NCBI GenBank assembly: GCA_036346225.1
Contig: JARFIW010000968.1
Location: 434,001 to 498,000, forward strand
Direction: 5' to 3'
Length of the DNA stretch: 64,000 bases
Source: Platerodrilus igneus
Taxonomy: Eukaryota; Arthropoda; Insecta; Coleoptera; Lycidae
The notes under the pieces were generated by a model that was not told the origin of the DNA, searched no databases, and saw only the letters and a list, made by a program, of their open reading frames with translations. Each line of letters starts with the position of its first letter. Positions within the stretch are counted from its first letter, which is position 1. The position numbers and the translations under genes were made by a program. This document shows, piece by piece, positions 23,924-36,099 of this stretch.

Positions 23924-24361
23924 GTATGTTTTATTTTTCTTTTTTGGTCAATAACCTTTGTATATTTCAAACAAAGTAACAAGTGACAGTTTGAGAAATA
24001 TACTCAGGGATTGTAAAACCATAAATAGCTTTAAGCGTTCAATAACTATTGTAACGTTCTCGATGGCACTGAACGCAAATTCTTATTCGCTCCGATACAT
24101 TTATTTCCGAAGAATCATAATCTAGTGAAAGTCGCTGCTAGTGTTTAAACTGTGAATAATTACTGAACACGACGATTACACTATATTAACTAATGTAACG
24201 TCACTGGTGTCTTAGTTAATTATTACACAAGCACCAATGGACATGTTTCTTAATTTATATAGACAATAAGCGTATTTAATTAACAACTCGAACAATAATT
24301 TATTTTATATCATTTGCGGACTAAACTAACCGTGGGTTCGTACGATTTATATATCAAACTA
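23924..24361. other. Start of the 32-kb intron of gene 2
   Basis: Unique AT-rich sequence before the transposon terminus at 24364. Nothing recognised. Confidence 0.4.
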
Positions 24362-24949
24362 TACAGGGTTATTCAAGTTGGACGCGTACCGTTGGAATCT
24401 CAGAAACCGTAAGAGGTAGAGTGTTATTTAAACTGGGGCAAAGTTGAGGATTTTTTAGCTTGTCAATATTTATAAAAAAAATGTATAGTAACTGTTCCTG
24501 TTTTTAGATATGATAAAAAAATTGAAAAATGTGTTTTCCGGTTTTCAGCTGAACATTTTTGCCTTTAAAAATTTTTTAAACCTATAACAACAACGCCCTT
24601 TTAAATACTAAAAGCGATGAAAAAATTGACATCGTAATAAGAGGTTTCGATTTTTCAGAACCATTTACAGGTTTATTGTTTATTATGGACATTATATCAC
24701 ATTGTTTTACATTTAAATAAGTTGTTCCTTAGCAATTTCAACAATGTGCGACATGATGTACTTTGATTTGTAAAAATCATTTATTATTAACAAAAAACGC
24801 GATATGCTTTGAAAAGTAATTGGAAGAATGGTGTATTTTAACGTGTATTCAATAATAGACCGATAAAATTTAAATTAAAGCATATCGAATATCAACAAAC
24901 AAAACAAAAAGTAAAAATTTGTGTACACAAAAGCAAAACTACAACAAAA

Positions 24950-25600
24950 TAGCATATTAGATACTCAAATTGAAAGCCTTTCTCTTGTATACAAAGATTG
25001 GCTCTGAATTCAATTGTATTTATTGCTTTTTGTATATCTCGACTGCGTATCGATGCAACTATATTAACAATCTTAAGTCTTAGATCTTCGATGTAATTAG
25101 TTTTTACTTTATAAATTTCATCTTTAAGATAGCACGAAAGGAAGAAATCTAAACACGAGAGTTCAAGAGATTTTGCGGGTCAATCTACTAATACTCAATT
25201 AACCACCTATTGTTGTGCAAATTGTTGATTCAGCAATTCGCGTACCAAATTAGTGTTATGCGGGGTGCGCTATCTCGTTGCAACCACAACACTCTACCTT
25301 GTGTTAAAGGAAAGTCGTCCAAATAATCGAAAATGTGTCGAGAAACTGTAAATAGCATTTTTCATTTAATCGTTCGTAAGAAATAAATGAACCCAAAATG
25401 AGATCACGTAATATTTCAGCCCAGACGTTCAAATAAAAACGTGTCTGATTTCTGATTTCTCGAAACCGACAAGAATTTTTGGTGCCCCAATAATGTCCAG
25501 TCTTTCGATTGAATATTCCTAGGTTCGTAAATTGACACTCATAAAACCGAACGATTTTATTTAAAAACTGTGCATAATTTGCAGTTTGTGCAGTCAATCA
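24950..25600 (-). pseudogene. Tc1/mariner-type transposase C-terminal half, broken
   Basis: Minus-strand ORF 25304-25597 reads RKTGHYWGTKN, then RNQTRFYLNVWAEILRDLIL (family: SINVWAGILGD...), YERLNEKCYLQFLDT and so on. Below 25300, in other frames, come RTPHNTNLVRELLNQQFAQQ, then NYIEDLRLKIVNI and a C-terminal FQFEYL. The family order (GHYW, NVW, APPH-x-A, PDL region, C-terminal helix) is kept, but stops and shifts abound and the APPHYA and PDL motifs are eroded. Confidence 0.72.
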
Positions 25601-25609
25601 ATTATACAA

Positions 25610-27985
25610 ATTTAAACGAAGAATTATTATCACCATGCCCCTCCTGAGCCACCGGGTCATCGGATGAAATGAGTCTCTGTACATATATTGCAATAAAATG
25701 GTATACAAATAATTTAAGATAAACCTTCCGCGTCGGCAAGCCTGACGTAAAAAGGATTACGCTTCAAATTTTATTATATGAATGATGTCACGGGTTAGGT
25801 TCGCAAACTAATCCTACAAGAACTTACTGGGTGAACCACCAACGGCCCGCTTCGTCTTGTCTTTAAAGTGTTGTTGAGGTGTTTGTTCTTTGGTTGACAA
25901 TGGTCCTTATCAACAAAACGCCGGTATTCTATATTACGGTAATGGGACAAATAACAAAGGAAGGTAGATCGCTTTGCCGACTCTACGAACTCTACACTCA
26001 CGCGTCCATACTCGATGAAGGCCGGTAGTAAAGAGTGCCGTTCTTTTCAAACACTTGGTTCACACCAAGTATCGTTCTCCCAAGACTTTTCAATGTTGTT
26101 GCGCTAAAACTGGTAGACGCAGCTGCACTTTCAAGGCTTCATGCAACATTTGCGGTTTTACACCTGTTGGAATTTCATTCCTACATTTAACATTTAAATT
26201 CATCTTTTTCTGCCTCCAAACGGTTCGTTTCAATAACAAAGTACCTGCTGTATATCATGCGGCATCGTTACACATTTCTACCCTCGCTTATCTTCGTGCC
26301 GACACGTTCTTTCATGTTTCAACCCTTAAAAGCTCTCCGCTCGCAGTCCTAAGGCTACCGCGCCAGTATACGTTTCATTATGTTTAAAAATAAATTAGTG
26401 AGTGCAAGTTTGAAACCTCCAATAAAACCCTTTGTGCCATCCGTATGTTATTGTAAGTACATTAGCACATAATTAGTTATTGTTTAAATACGAGATTGGA
26501 TTTTGCACTTGCATGTGTATCAGGTTATGTTCATCCGCTCCGAGAAATGTATTGTTTCCAATGTAAATAAACCTGTATATATGGATCCGTTGTTATCACT
26601 TTATTAAAATCAAGAGTTCAGCGGCCTTAAAATCAACTATTTACAGCTCCCATAGATTACAGTCGACTTCGAAGGGTCCGGACAAGCATTAATATTTCTA
26701 GTTACCTGCGGATACGTCAAGAATAGCGGTCTGCTTGTAACAACACCACAAATCGTAGGCGCATATTCTAAAGTACGTGAGAATCAATCTCCCTCAGGAT
26801 TTACACTTGAAGCTTAAATTAAGGATAATAATAATGGAGAACTTTCCCATGCGTGGTTTAAAAATTCGAACTTAAATAATAAACTGAAAAAGTAAAGCCT
26901 TATAAAGAAAGGTGCAACACGGGTTACATCGCGATGCGCCTTCGTGTCCAATGAAGTTATTTGCGCCCTCTGCCTGGACTGTGGGGGCAACATAGTTCCG
27001 TATGTCGTATGACAAAATGCGGCAACTATCATCAAGAGCAGGTACCGTACCGATCGAACGACATGCCTTACAGATTACCGTATACATAGATCAAGCACCA
27101 TAACGGTAATTTTCAAGCTAAATTCACTAGCGCCATTGGAGGTGGCCCCTAAGAACTAACGGCATGGTTCAAAAGCACGACCTCCGCAACAAAAACCAGA
27201 ATTGCTAACTGTTTATGCGCACAAACATATGGAACCAAATATCATTTGATTTGTAAATACTTATTTATATACAAAAATCAAAAATATAAAACTATGGACG
27301 TTGAATATTTTTCGCAATTCCCCTTGCATGTGTACAAACTGTAGGAAAATACAATTCGGTCAATAAATGATAAACGAGGACTGGCAGCGCTTTTTTCATA
27401 GAACTATAACTGTAAATGACCTTGGTTCATTACTATGCTTAATCCATATGAAAAGTATCTGTGCCGCGTTCTGTGATGGATAAAAGTAAATAATAAGGAA
27501 TAGCAAGCTTCATTTGCTATACTTCGGCTGTGTTCGTTGGTCTTCGTCTCGCGCTTTAAACCAGGTTGGGTGGATGCAAGCAACAGTGACCGAATGCCAA
27601 TCGATCTTCGCTTACAACTGGCTCGCACTATATTATCACCTGATTTGTGTTATTTCGCAAACTACCGTATTGAGCAAAGAGTGTTATCTCCTTCGTTCTT
27701 ATTTGATGAATGACTACTCCGCACTCCACTTTATATGTTGTGTTGTGTTTATACAAGTATTTTGTTTCTTATTCAAATGTAAACTGATTTCGACAGCAAA
27801 AACACATAAAGGGGTAAGTACATAACAATATGGTTGATATGGTTCCATAATTGTATGCGCTATGTACAATACTTTGTTTAAGGAGGTGGGTTTCTAAAAC
27901 CTTTTTGAAGTGTGTAATGTTTTTTTTTTAAAACCCAAATATAATGACACTTTTTACAACTCCATAATAATTGTAGGAGCATTAT
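25610..27985. other. Unrecognised GC-richer block inside the transposon
   Basis: Base composition is less AT-biased than the surroundings, especially at 25750-27100. Several 70-110-codon open frames overlap on both strands (for example + 26055-26387 and + 27514-27825), and none resembles a protein I know. It could be an unrecognised insertion or captured host DNA. Confidence 0.35.
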
Positions 27986-27989
27986 CAAC

Positions 27990-29115
27990 CTAAACTCATC
28001 CCTTTAACTTTCAGAAATATTAACACGCACTATTTTGTTGCTGTTCGGCAAGTTTATGCACCTTGCGCAAAGGTCAGAAGTAAGACCGAAGCTCTTCTAA
28101 AGAATTTCACTGTTTTCGAACCGATTTTTCTTTCAAACTTTCAAAATAACTAGTCCAGTATCAGAGTATCTTCAAATCAATGGCCTGGACTATGCTCAAG
28201 CTTGGAAAATAGTCAACTTTGCAATTGCAGAGATTGAAGTTTTTGTGAGGAAGATTTGAAGATATATTGTGTCTTCAGCAAAACGATTTATGACGACTCA
28301 AGTTAAAAACCTAGATAAATAAGTCGACACTGATTATCTCTCGAACATTTGGAGATTGGAAAGACTTTAATACAACTAGGAAGAGGAAGGTTAAAAGTTA
28401 AGTAGAAGAAGAAGGCTAATATAAACACACTATGCAAGTTCGGTAAGTTCGGTGAAGTGTTTTATAGGGTTTTGTACACATCTTGTCAACTAATGGAAAG
28501 AAGATTTGTACAGCATAAAAATTTGTACCTAGTTCTTTTCTGGTTTGTCACGAAAAGGTTCAATAAAAACAATGTTATACCCCTCAATCCCTTGAAAAAG
28601 TATTTGAAGTGTTATCCGGAATTGACAGAAACGAATTAACAGAAGAACTAAAGTTCTTTACCAAGGTTTGGCCCAAGTTAAACGAAAACAATTCTCAGCA
28701 AGACTATACTGAGATTGGCAAAAATGATCAAGATTGTAGCTGGGATGAAGAATTCAAGCAATACGATTTTGAAAAACCAAAATCTGAGATAGGTGTAAAA
28801 AAATCGTTAGCACACAGACTTTGTAATATATTCAATAAGAAAAAGGGTAGTTCTTGTATCAAGTGTGCGTTCCTAGTAATTTATAAATACAGTACGTATT
28901 CACCAGTATTTGTTGACAATGCCAATTACTGAGGTGACTTCTAAATGAATATTCTCGAAAATTAAAATAATAAAAATAAGGTCGAGGTCAATAACTTAGA
29001 ATTGTATATCCCAATGAGTGTAGAGGACATTTTGAATTAAATCGACAAAGATAAAATAATAAGCAAATTCTGTCAGACTCTTCAGAAATGAGGAGATTGC
29101 TAAAAATCTAATAAT
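27990..29115 (+). pseudogene. hAT transposase (ZMYM1-like type), C-terminal part, broken
   Basis: The + frames read SISEYLQINGLDYAQAWKIV, which resembles the conserved EYL-x-x-x-GLDY-x-QAW segment of ZMYM1-like hAT transposases. RFVQHKNLYLVLFWF, LSGIDRNELTEELKFF, then KCAFLVIYKYSTYS follow. Near 28930-28975 a decayed FSKIKIIKIRSRS fits the Glu-Arg-Ser-Phe-Ser-x-Leu-Lys dimerisation motif. All segments are in family order but in shifted frames with many stops, so it is an old copy. It lies inside the transposon 24364-30016. Confidence 0.68.
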
Positions 29116-30018
29116 GTGAGCACTTGGCATTATAAAATAAGTTTTTCCACGTGGTATTTTGCCATAGAAAATTCTTTATTAACTTTTCTTATGTACTATA
29201 ATCCTGAGAGGACTTTTGTTATTGTTACCCTAAGCAAAAATAGCGTTTCCTTGGGGAATGAGTATTTCATACCCCCAATTCTCGTAGATGCCTCTTTCTA
29301 GCATTCCCTCCGCCGCTCCCAAAAGGTATCCAAACCAGGCCTGATTATCCATTGCACGAAGTGTTTGAGATTCATGAACCTTGTATGGTTTGTATTTATT
29401 ATTATGTAAAGTATGTCATACTGTTATTTGTGGCAAATTTTAATTTTAAGCTATGTTATCAGTCGACGTTATCGGTTTATCATTCATCTGAAAATAATAT
29501 AATAAATTTAAATGCAGAACTTTAATCACAATACAAGTAGACAGACTTATTAAGACAAGTGAACACCTACTCTTTTGTTACAATTGTTTTTTATGTAAAC
29601 CGTTTTTGTAAATAAAAATATATCATGTGGTACATTGTTCAAATCGCCAAAAAACTATCTATTTAAATGTAAAACAATCTAATTTGGGGTCCATAAGAAC
29701 AATAAACCTAAAAATGGTTTTTAAAGTCAAAACGATTTTTATTTTGCCTTCAACATTGCATTCAACATACAAAACTGCTTTAAACAGGTTTTTACAGATT
29801 TCAAAAATTTTTTAAACAAAATGTTACAGCCAAAATAGCGAAAAACGTATTTTTCATGTTTTTTTATCATAATTAAAGACAAAAACAAATACGTTAAATT
29901 TCTGTTGTTAATGTCGACAAGCACTAAAATCTTGAACTTTGCCCCAATTTAACCAACACTCCATTTCTTACTGTTTCGGGGTTTCCAATGATGAGCGTCT
30001 AACTTGAGTAATACTGTA

Positions 30019-31129
30019 TAAGGTCCATATTATACCAGACGTTGGCAAAACTTTTTCGAACCTTTCAATTGTATTCAAACTTTATAGCTGTCACTCATTC
30101 CATTTTCTCTTTCAATCTTAGTCCGTTCGGCGTCAATGTTACAGTATTTTAGTTTGAAGGTGAATATTTGCTTTAGTACATATAGCAATTTCTAGCAACA
30201 GAAACGTGCAATACCCTTTTGGCGTGTTAGCCGTTAGTATATATTGCATCACAAAAACTGCAATAAATTTTTAGTTTCTTAAATTGTAAATCGATATCGT
30301 CATTTGAGCCAGTCATCCAAGGAATTGTATTAGTAGTGGACGGTGTCTCATGCGTCGGATGGCCGTATTTTGTCAACGATACCATCGGGTATAATATTGA
30401 CCACACATCGACACATTGACTGCCTTAAATAAAAACTTTAAAAGTTGCAGAGATTTGGCTAATTGTCTTAAGATTACGACGTTTTCCTTTGTCTTAATTT
30501 CCTTCTAGTGCCCATAAGTTACTAAAAATCTTTATGTTAAATAAATTATTATTTGTTACCGATAGTTTGAGTTGAAATTAAATTGTGGGTAGCTTTGAGA
30601 ACGACACCATCCCGTACACCTTTAGCAACAGCATCGACACCTTGGCCGTCTAAATGATAAAAACTTGTAGTGATTTGTGTAATCGACTTTTTTAAGAAAC
30701 CGGTCAGACGATTATACACGATGTTAATATCTTATCTCACTTTAGTTTTTTTCAGTATCCAAAATTAGTTCTCCAACCTTTTGTAAATGAAATAACGTTG
30801 TTGCTGATATTTGCTGGTACGGTGATTAATTGAAATGTTATCTTCTCATTAAAATAAATAAGTTTAATGTATATGAAGAGTGTAACTGAAATTGATATTT
30901 TATCTTCAACCGAGTATAGCACTCGTTAAAATAAACAAAATATTCAAATAACCTTATAGGGTTACCTCAAAAATAAACAGCTGCTGCCCTTCAAAGTGCT
31001 GTAATTGTAAGTACAACCCTTCATATTAAAGAATGCGTACAAATGTCACAACCATAAAAATTGCTCAAGGTACTCGTCTTTGCTATCAATAAAAAGCTGT
31101 GCGCGACGTATTCACGATTAAGTAACAAC
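30019..31129. other. Intron DNA, nothing recognised
   Basis: No coding sequence identified. Two weakly similar stretches (about 30330-30500 and 30590-30720), each with an ACACCATC- or ATACCATCG-type block, may be an old duplication. Confidence 0.35.
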
Positions 31130-31812
31130 ATTTAATAGTAAAACACTTTTACTTCTAATTGTTGCTGCAGCTGCCTGTATCCGAACAACCAAATCCCCTC
31201 GAGGATTTTATTGGGGTTTTATTAACCAAGTTCTTCATGAAACCCCACAAAAAGAAAATACCCATATGTGGCCACGAAACTAGTCTACTTCGCCCTATCT
31301 ACCTGTTGGAAAATCTATCACCTAAAAGCGCTTACACTGGTCATTTAAAATGAGTAGGTACCACGTCTTGTAAAAATATACTTGTTTTGGCTAATATTTA
31401 ACGACACACCTTCTAGCAGCCCAGAAAGATGATTTTAGAGCAGGTCTTGACAGCTTTCTGGCAGAATGTAAGGTCCCACGAGTATTCCAATTACAGTTGC
31501 TCCCCACATATTTACCGAAAATTTGTGTTGAAAATTTAATTGCCGAATACAATGTAGATTTTCAACAGCTCAAACGTCATTATTCTTAGAATTGTTAATT
31601 TCATTTTGAGTAAACAATATTTCGTTAATAACCAAAAAGTTTCTGCTAAAATTAGGATCGTTCGCTTGTTGTAAGAGGCATTTAGAAAATTGCACTCTCT
31701 GAGAAAGATCTCCATGTTGAATAGCTTGAACACGCTGAATGTGGAAAGAATGAAATTGGTTCTCACGTAATGTTGTCCACATTTATATTTGATGTACTTC
31801 AAACTGCAGTGC
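31130..31812 (-). pseudogene. Tc1/mariner-type transposase, catalytic part, broken
   Basis: Minus-strand frames read RENQFHSFHIQRVQAIQHGD, then SQRVQFSKCLLQQANDPNFS and, lower down, FSVNMWGATVIGILVGPYIL, a degraded LQDVVPTHFK (family HDGAPAHF; the catalytic Asp region is changed), NRWIGR, and FLWGFMKNLVNKTPIKS. This is the order of the DDE transposase core with several stops and shifts. Its probable N-terminal helix-turn-helix piece is at 33930-34204, separated by a tandem repeat array. Confidence 0.72.
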
Positions 31813-31874
31813 AAATTCACCCGTACCTGTCCTCAAGAAATTTGAACTGCGGCATGATAATATAGATGGTATTT

Positions 31875-33170
31875 CCAGACAAAATTTTAATGACTAGTCA
31901 AAAGACAAGATGAAAGTAAAACAAATGCCTGATAACCTGCTTAACACTTGCAGACCTTCTAAGAAAGTACTACACCATGATTTGTGTATAATTCAAAAAC
32001 TCGGTTGGTTGTTTTGAAGAGAGAAATGCGCCAGTGTGACCACAGGAATACCGGTCCTTGGCTTTTCACTTTGCAAAAAAAAACCAACAATTTATAGTAA
32101 TTTACGTTCACTATACTCGAATTACTTTCAAAATGCCAGACACAATTATTTTTTACTTTTGAGCTGAAAACGTATTAGTTTCTGTTGACAACTTTCTCAT
32201 TTAGCATTGTTTGTAGTACTTTCTTAGGAAGTCCGCCAGTTGTTAAGTACGTAATCGGTCATTTGTTTCATTTCCATCTTTTCTTTTTACTAGTTATTGA
32301 AATTTGGTCTGGCAATGCCGTCTATACTATCATGTCGGAGACTTGAAAAAGTCACCGATAGTTAGTTGTTTGCATTCGAGTATAGAAGGCGCATGAAAAA
32401 CATTTTGTACTTATAAATACATCATAATTTGTGGGTAATACAAGAACTTCTTTGGTTGTTTTGCAGAGAGAACTGTGTCAGTCTGACGAGCTGCAACAAC
32501 AGCGGTACCGATGAATGACATTTCTCTTTGCAAAATAACCGACAATTTATATTAATTTTCGTTCACTATACTCGAATTACTTTCAAAATGCCAAACACAA
32601 TTATTCATTACTTTTTAGCTGGAAACGTATTAGTTTCTGTTGACAACTTTCTCATTTAGCATTGTTTGTAGTACTTTCTTAGGAAGTCCGCCAGTTGTTA
32701 AGTACGTAATCGGTCATTTGTTTCATTTCCATCTTCTCTTTTTACTAGTTATTGAAATTTGGTCTGGCAATGCCGTCTATACTATCATGTCGGAGACTTG
32801 AAAAAGTCACTGATAGTTAGTTGTTTGCATTCGAGTATAGAGGGCGCATAAAAAACATTTTGTACTTATAAATACATCATAATTTGTATGTAATCCAAGA
32901 ACTTCTTTGGTTGTGTTGCAGAGAGAACTGTGCCAGTCTGACGAGCTGCAACAACAGCGGTACCAATCAATGACATTTCTCTTTGCAAAATAACCAACAA
33001 TTTATATTAATTTTCGTTCACTATACTCAAATTACTTTCTCAATGCCAGACAAAACTATTCACTACTATTTAACTGAAGACGTATTAGTTTTCGTTGACC
33101 AAGTTCTTAATTTAGCATTGGGTGTAGAACTTTCTTAGAAGGTACGCCAGTATTAAGTAGTTTTATTATT
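31875..33170. repeat. Tandem array, about 455-bp unit, with an inverted partial copy
   Basis: Units start near 31998, 32445 and 32900 (AACTTCTTTGGTTG or variant). Units two and three are highly alike and unit one is more diverged. The last unit stops near 33165. In addition, 31875-31975 is the reverse complement of the part of the unit around CTTTCTTAGGAAGTCCGCCA. No long frame is present. The array sits between the two halves of a transposase. Confidence 0.88.
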
Positions 33171-33929
33171 ATTTGAAGTCTGTATACATTTAATTAGTAG
33201 TTACTTAGTATTGCTGGCACTGCTATTAAGATAGATGTACTTAACGGTAATGTTTCTCTTGGTCAGGTTAATGCGTTCTATTTCAAACTAAACTAACCTC
33301 TTTTCATTCCGTTGCATCATGCACTATAACTGGTCGACTTTGTTCGGCCTGGGTTGTTAAGTGTTTTTAACCCTTTATTTTCGCGTGGTTGTTTCACAAA
33401 TATATAATGTTCATATTAATAATTAGTAACAATATTTTCATTAAGCTAAATTAAATATGTTTCTGTAAAGACATTATTATTCAGTGCTCTCATTTGTACG
33501 GTTTCAACGTAGTATGAAATATTTGCATCAGTATCGTCACTAGCAACGCAAGCATGTTGTACCCTAAACCAAACATATTGTTGGAATAAAGGTATGTTAT
33601 AGATGAAGAACCGGATACGATTTAGTGGTAGCTTGCATAATAACGAGAAGTGGTTTACTCAATAGTTCAGGTAATGTTGAAATTAAGACCATTAATATTA
33701 ACACATCGGTATCATTATAGTGCCAATGACCATTCTGATTGCGAATATTACGCTGAACTGTTGTAATTACATGTGTTCATCTGATTAAAGATTCAATTTG
33801 TCGAAGGAACATTTTCATGTATTTTATAAATAAACATAAGCACTATCACATTGTTTTACGTCCCTCATTTAGAAGGAAGAAGCCAGTGCAGAGCATATAG
33901 AGCATCATATTGAGTTTAAACAACTCGAT
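33171..33929. other. Spacer, nothing recognised
   Basis: AT-rich, no exon or repeat recognised between the tandem array and the transposase N-terminal piece. Confidence 0.4.
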
Positions 33930-34204
33930 CCATTATGTTAGGCAAACTTTGTAGGGTTTTTCTGCTAATTGCTGTTGAAGCTTTTCGATAATATTTTCTT
34001 CATTTTGCACATTTTCGTGTCGTCTGGAACGCCCTGCATATCTCTTGCCCTGTGAATCAGATTAATAAACGACCAGGGTGTGGATTATACTCTTAAAGTA
34101 AAACGATCCGCGTATAATCGCCCAGCAGCAACCGAATTTTCTCGGCGTACACCCTAAAATAATATAATGTCCACCAGTTCATTATTTGCATACATGTGTA
34201 CCAT
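33930..34204 (-). pseudogene. Transposase N-terminal helix-turn-helix (DUF4817-like) fragment
   Basis: From an ATG at 34204 the minus strand reads MVHMYANNELVDIILF, a stop, then NSVAAGRLYADRFTLR and TPWSFINLIHRARDMQGVPD. The pattern VAAxRLYAERF...HPTPxxF is typical of the helix-turn-helix found before DDE domains in some insect Tc1/mariner-type transposases. With 31130-31812 it makes a plausible single transposase read from right to left. Confidence 0.65.
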
Positions 34205-35328
34205 TTCACTTACAACAACACTAAAGCACAATTCATCCGATAAAATGAACGATCATCAATTCAACATAAACTACAAGACCACATCTCTAACAGAAGTGAC
34301 CAGTGACATAACTATAAAATGTGAGCTCTTACGCAAAATTTTTTAGGTACACCTATAAAACTTGTGCCTACAGTGGTTATTAGCAGACTGGTATTTCTTA
34401 AATGTTATGTGAACCGCCTGATAATTGTATATTTATTTATTACTACTATACACGTGACCATAATTCTTTAAAATTTACTAAATAAAAGGTTTTACAAGAC
34501 AGAATGGGCACAGTTGAAGTTTTCAAAATTTGAATTTAAATTACTGCAATTTCATGCTAAAAATTATGAATTCTCATACCTAGTTCATTCACTACTAAAA
34601 TAAGCGTGACTGCGGCCAAAGGATAACAGCCATATTAGAGAAGTTACTGCGGACACTGCATAATTATTAATAAACGAACATGTTTCAGTATTCCAGCCAT
34701 ATTGTACTTTTTCGGACCAAACCTTCTTTTTAAAAAAATTTTAAGGGCGCATTACTTGGTAGTTTTTGAGTTATGTGGAAAATGTTATTTAAAATAGTTG
34801 TTTATTTTAATGCGTTCTATGCCCAGTTGCAAATAGTGTATCAACATAAAATACATCCTGTATAAATAAGTGCCTGTTTAGATAAATTACATTGTTGAAG
34901 TTATTGATAAAGTAGTTAATCTTTGTGTTAAGAAGAATTTTATGTTATAAACATTGCAATAATTACCATCGGCGATTTAAAGTTTCTCTATATTCGTGAG
35001 TAAAGACTTACATTCGGCAAATAATAATAATAAAAATAAGTTCGTTACAATACGTAATGACGATTTATGTATGTAGGACCATAATAACTTTCATTACGCT
35101 ATCATTAGTTTATGCATCTAATATTTATTTTGTAAATCAGAATTAGATGGTGCTTATATTTCGCTTAATTACCTCCCATAGTAGCAACTTTTCCTCTGCA
35201 CCCATACAAAAAACCTTTTATGGGTAGACCTAGATAATTTGAATAATTTTATTAAATTTTGAAATTCCGTCTTACTCAGAGTGGGGTCAAATGATGAAAA
35301 TTTTTAAGAAAACTACGTCTTCCGTACA

Positions 35329-35332
<4 letters not shown>
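34205..35332. other. Intron DNA, nothing recognised
   Basis: No coding exon, RNA gene or repeat recognised. Confidence 0.4.

Positions 35333-35379
<47 letters not shown>
35333..35379. repeat. (TA)n microsatellite
   Basis: A TA run just outside the left arm of the 600-bp palindrome. Confidence 0.9.
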
Positions 35380-35382
<3 letters not shown>

Positions 35383-35394
35383 TTACTAATAACG

Positions 35395-35990
35395 ACCTCC
35401 TTTATTGTAATTTTCTAAAATGTTGTGGGTTTTAGGTCGGCTGGATTATTTAAGAAAACTCTTTTTATAAACCTGAGCTGGATTTATTTTAATCCTTTTC
35501 AAAGGTATAAGGCGAGGTTATAATAAATTGGCGATTAACATAAAGTTATTTTGGTTATAAATCTTCTAAAATGTATATAACAACTTCAAAATACAACAAG
35601 AGGTAAAGTATTATGTAAATAAAATATTGATAATAAATAAAGTCAAAAGTTTGATAGAAATTGTTATTAAAAGGCAACCTTTTTTTTTTTTTTTTTTTTA
35701 AGGTTGCCTTTAATAACAATTTCTATCAAACTTTGACTTTTATTTATTATCAATATTTTATTTACATAATACTTTTACCTCTTGTTGTATTTTGAAGTTG
35801 TTATATACATTTTAGAAGATTTATAACCAAAATAACTTTTTATGTTAATCGCCAATTTATTATAACCTCGCCTTATACCTTTGAAAAAGGATTAAAATAA
35901 ATCCGAAAGCTCAGGTTTATAAAAAAGAGTTTTCTTAAATAATCCAGCCGACCTAAAACCCACAACATTTTTAGAAAATTATATATATAT
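35395..35990. repeat. Near-perfect 600-bp palindrome with an oligo-T centre
   Basis: The left arm (about 35412-35680) and right arm (about 35700-35980) are reverse complements with only small differences. They meet at a spacer of about 20 T residues flanked by AAGGTTGCCTTT-type sequence. TA runs lie outside both arms. The right arm has an AATCCGAAAGCTCAGG site whose GAAAG is missing from the left arm. The arrangement resembles a fold-back copy of a retroelement end; Penelope-like elements often occur in such inverted configurations. Confidence 0.9.
35876..35922 (+). ncRNA. Hammerhead-like motif in the palindrome's right arm
   Basis: After a degenerate core (TTTGAAAA) come GGATT, a 6-base loop, AATCC (helix II), then GAAAGCTCA. 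GAAA is followed by self-complementary AGCT and a C at the cleavage position. The 5' core differs from CUGAUGA at several positions, so activity is unlikely for this copy. Confidence 0.3.
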
Positions 35991-36051
35991 ATATATAATT
36001 AATAATTCCTTTTACTTTGTTTAATTTAAGACTCATTAAACCTACTTTTCT

Positions 36052-36053
<2 letters not shown>

Positions 36054-36096
<43 letters not shown>
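36054..36096. repeat. (TA)n microsatellite, left flank of the LTR element
   Basis: A TA run ending at TGTAGTGG, the proposed start of the 5' LTR. The matching right half is at 40849-40891. Confidence 0.9.

Positions 36097-36099
<3 letters not shown>

Larger units (their letters stand above)
24364..30016. mobile_element. DNA transposon with about 430-bp inverted repeats, enlarged by other sequence
   Basis: The left end CAGGGTTATTCAAGTTGGAC pairs with the right end, which on the minus strand reads CAGTATTACTCAAGTTAGAC. TA flanks both ends (24362-24363 and 30017-30018). The similarity extends inward to about 24800 and 29590, through blocks such as GGTTTATTGTT and CATTGTTTTACATTTAAATA. A broken transposase lies near the left end on the minus strand. 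At 5,653 bp it is far longer than a normal single-gene Tc1/mariner element, and it contains a hAT fossil (27.99-29.12 kb), so later insertions are likely. Confidence 0.75.

Noticed and set aside
26055..26387. 110-codon frame on the + strand
   Set aside because: No domain, no splice context and competing frames of similar length on the other strand.
27514..27825. 103-codon frame on the + strand
   Set aside because: No resemblance to a known family; an overlapping minus-strand frame is almost as long.
31875..33170. CRISPR-like array
   Set aside because: Units are 455-bp direct repeats without spacers, in a eukaryotic context.
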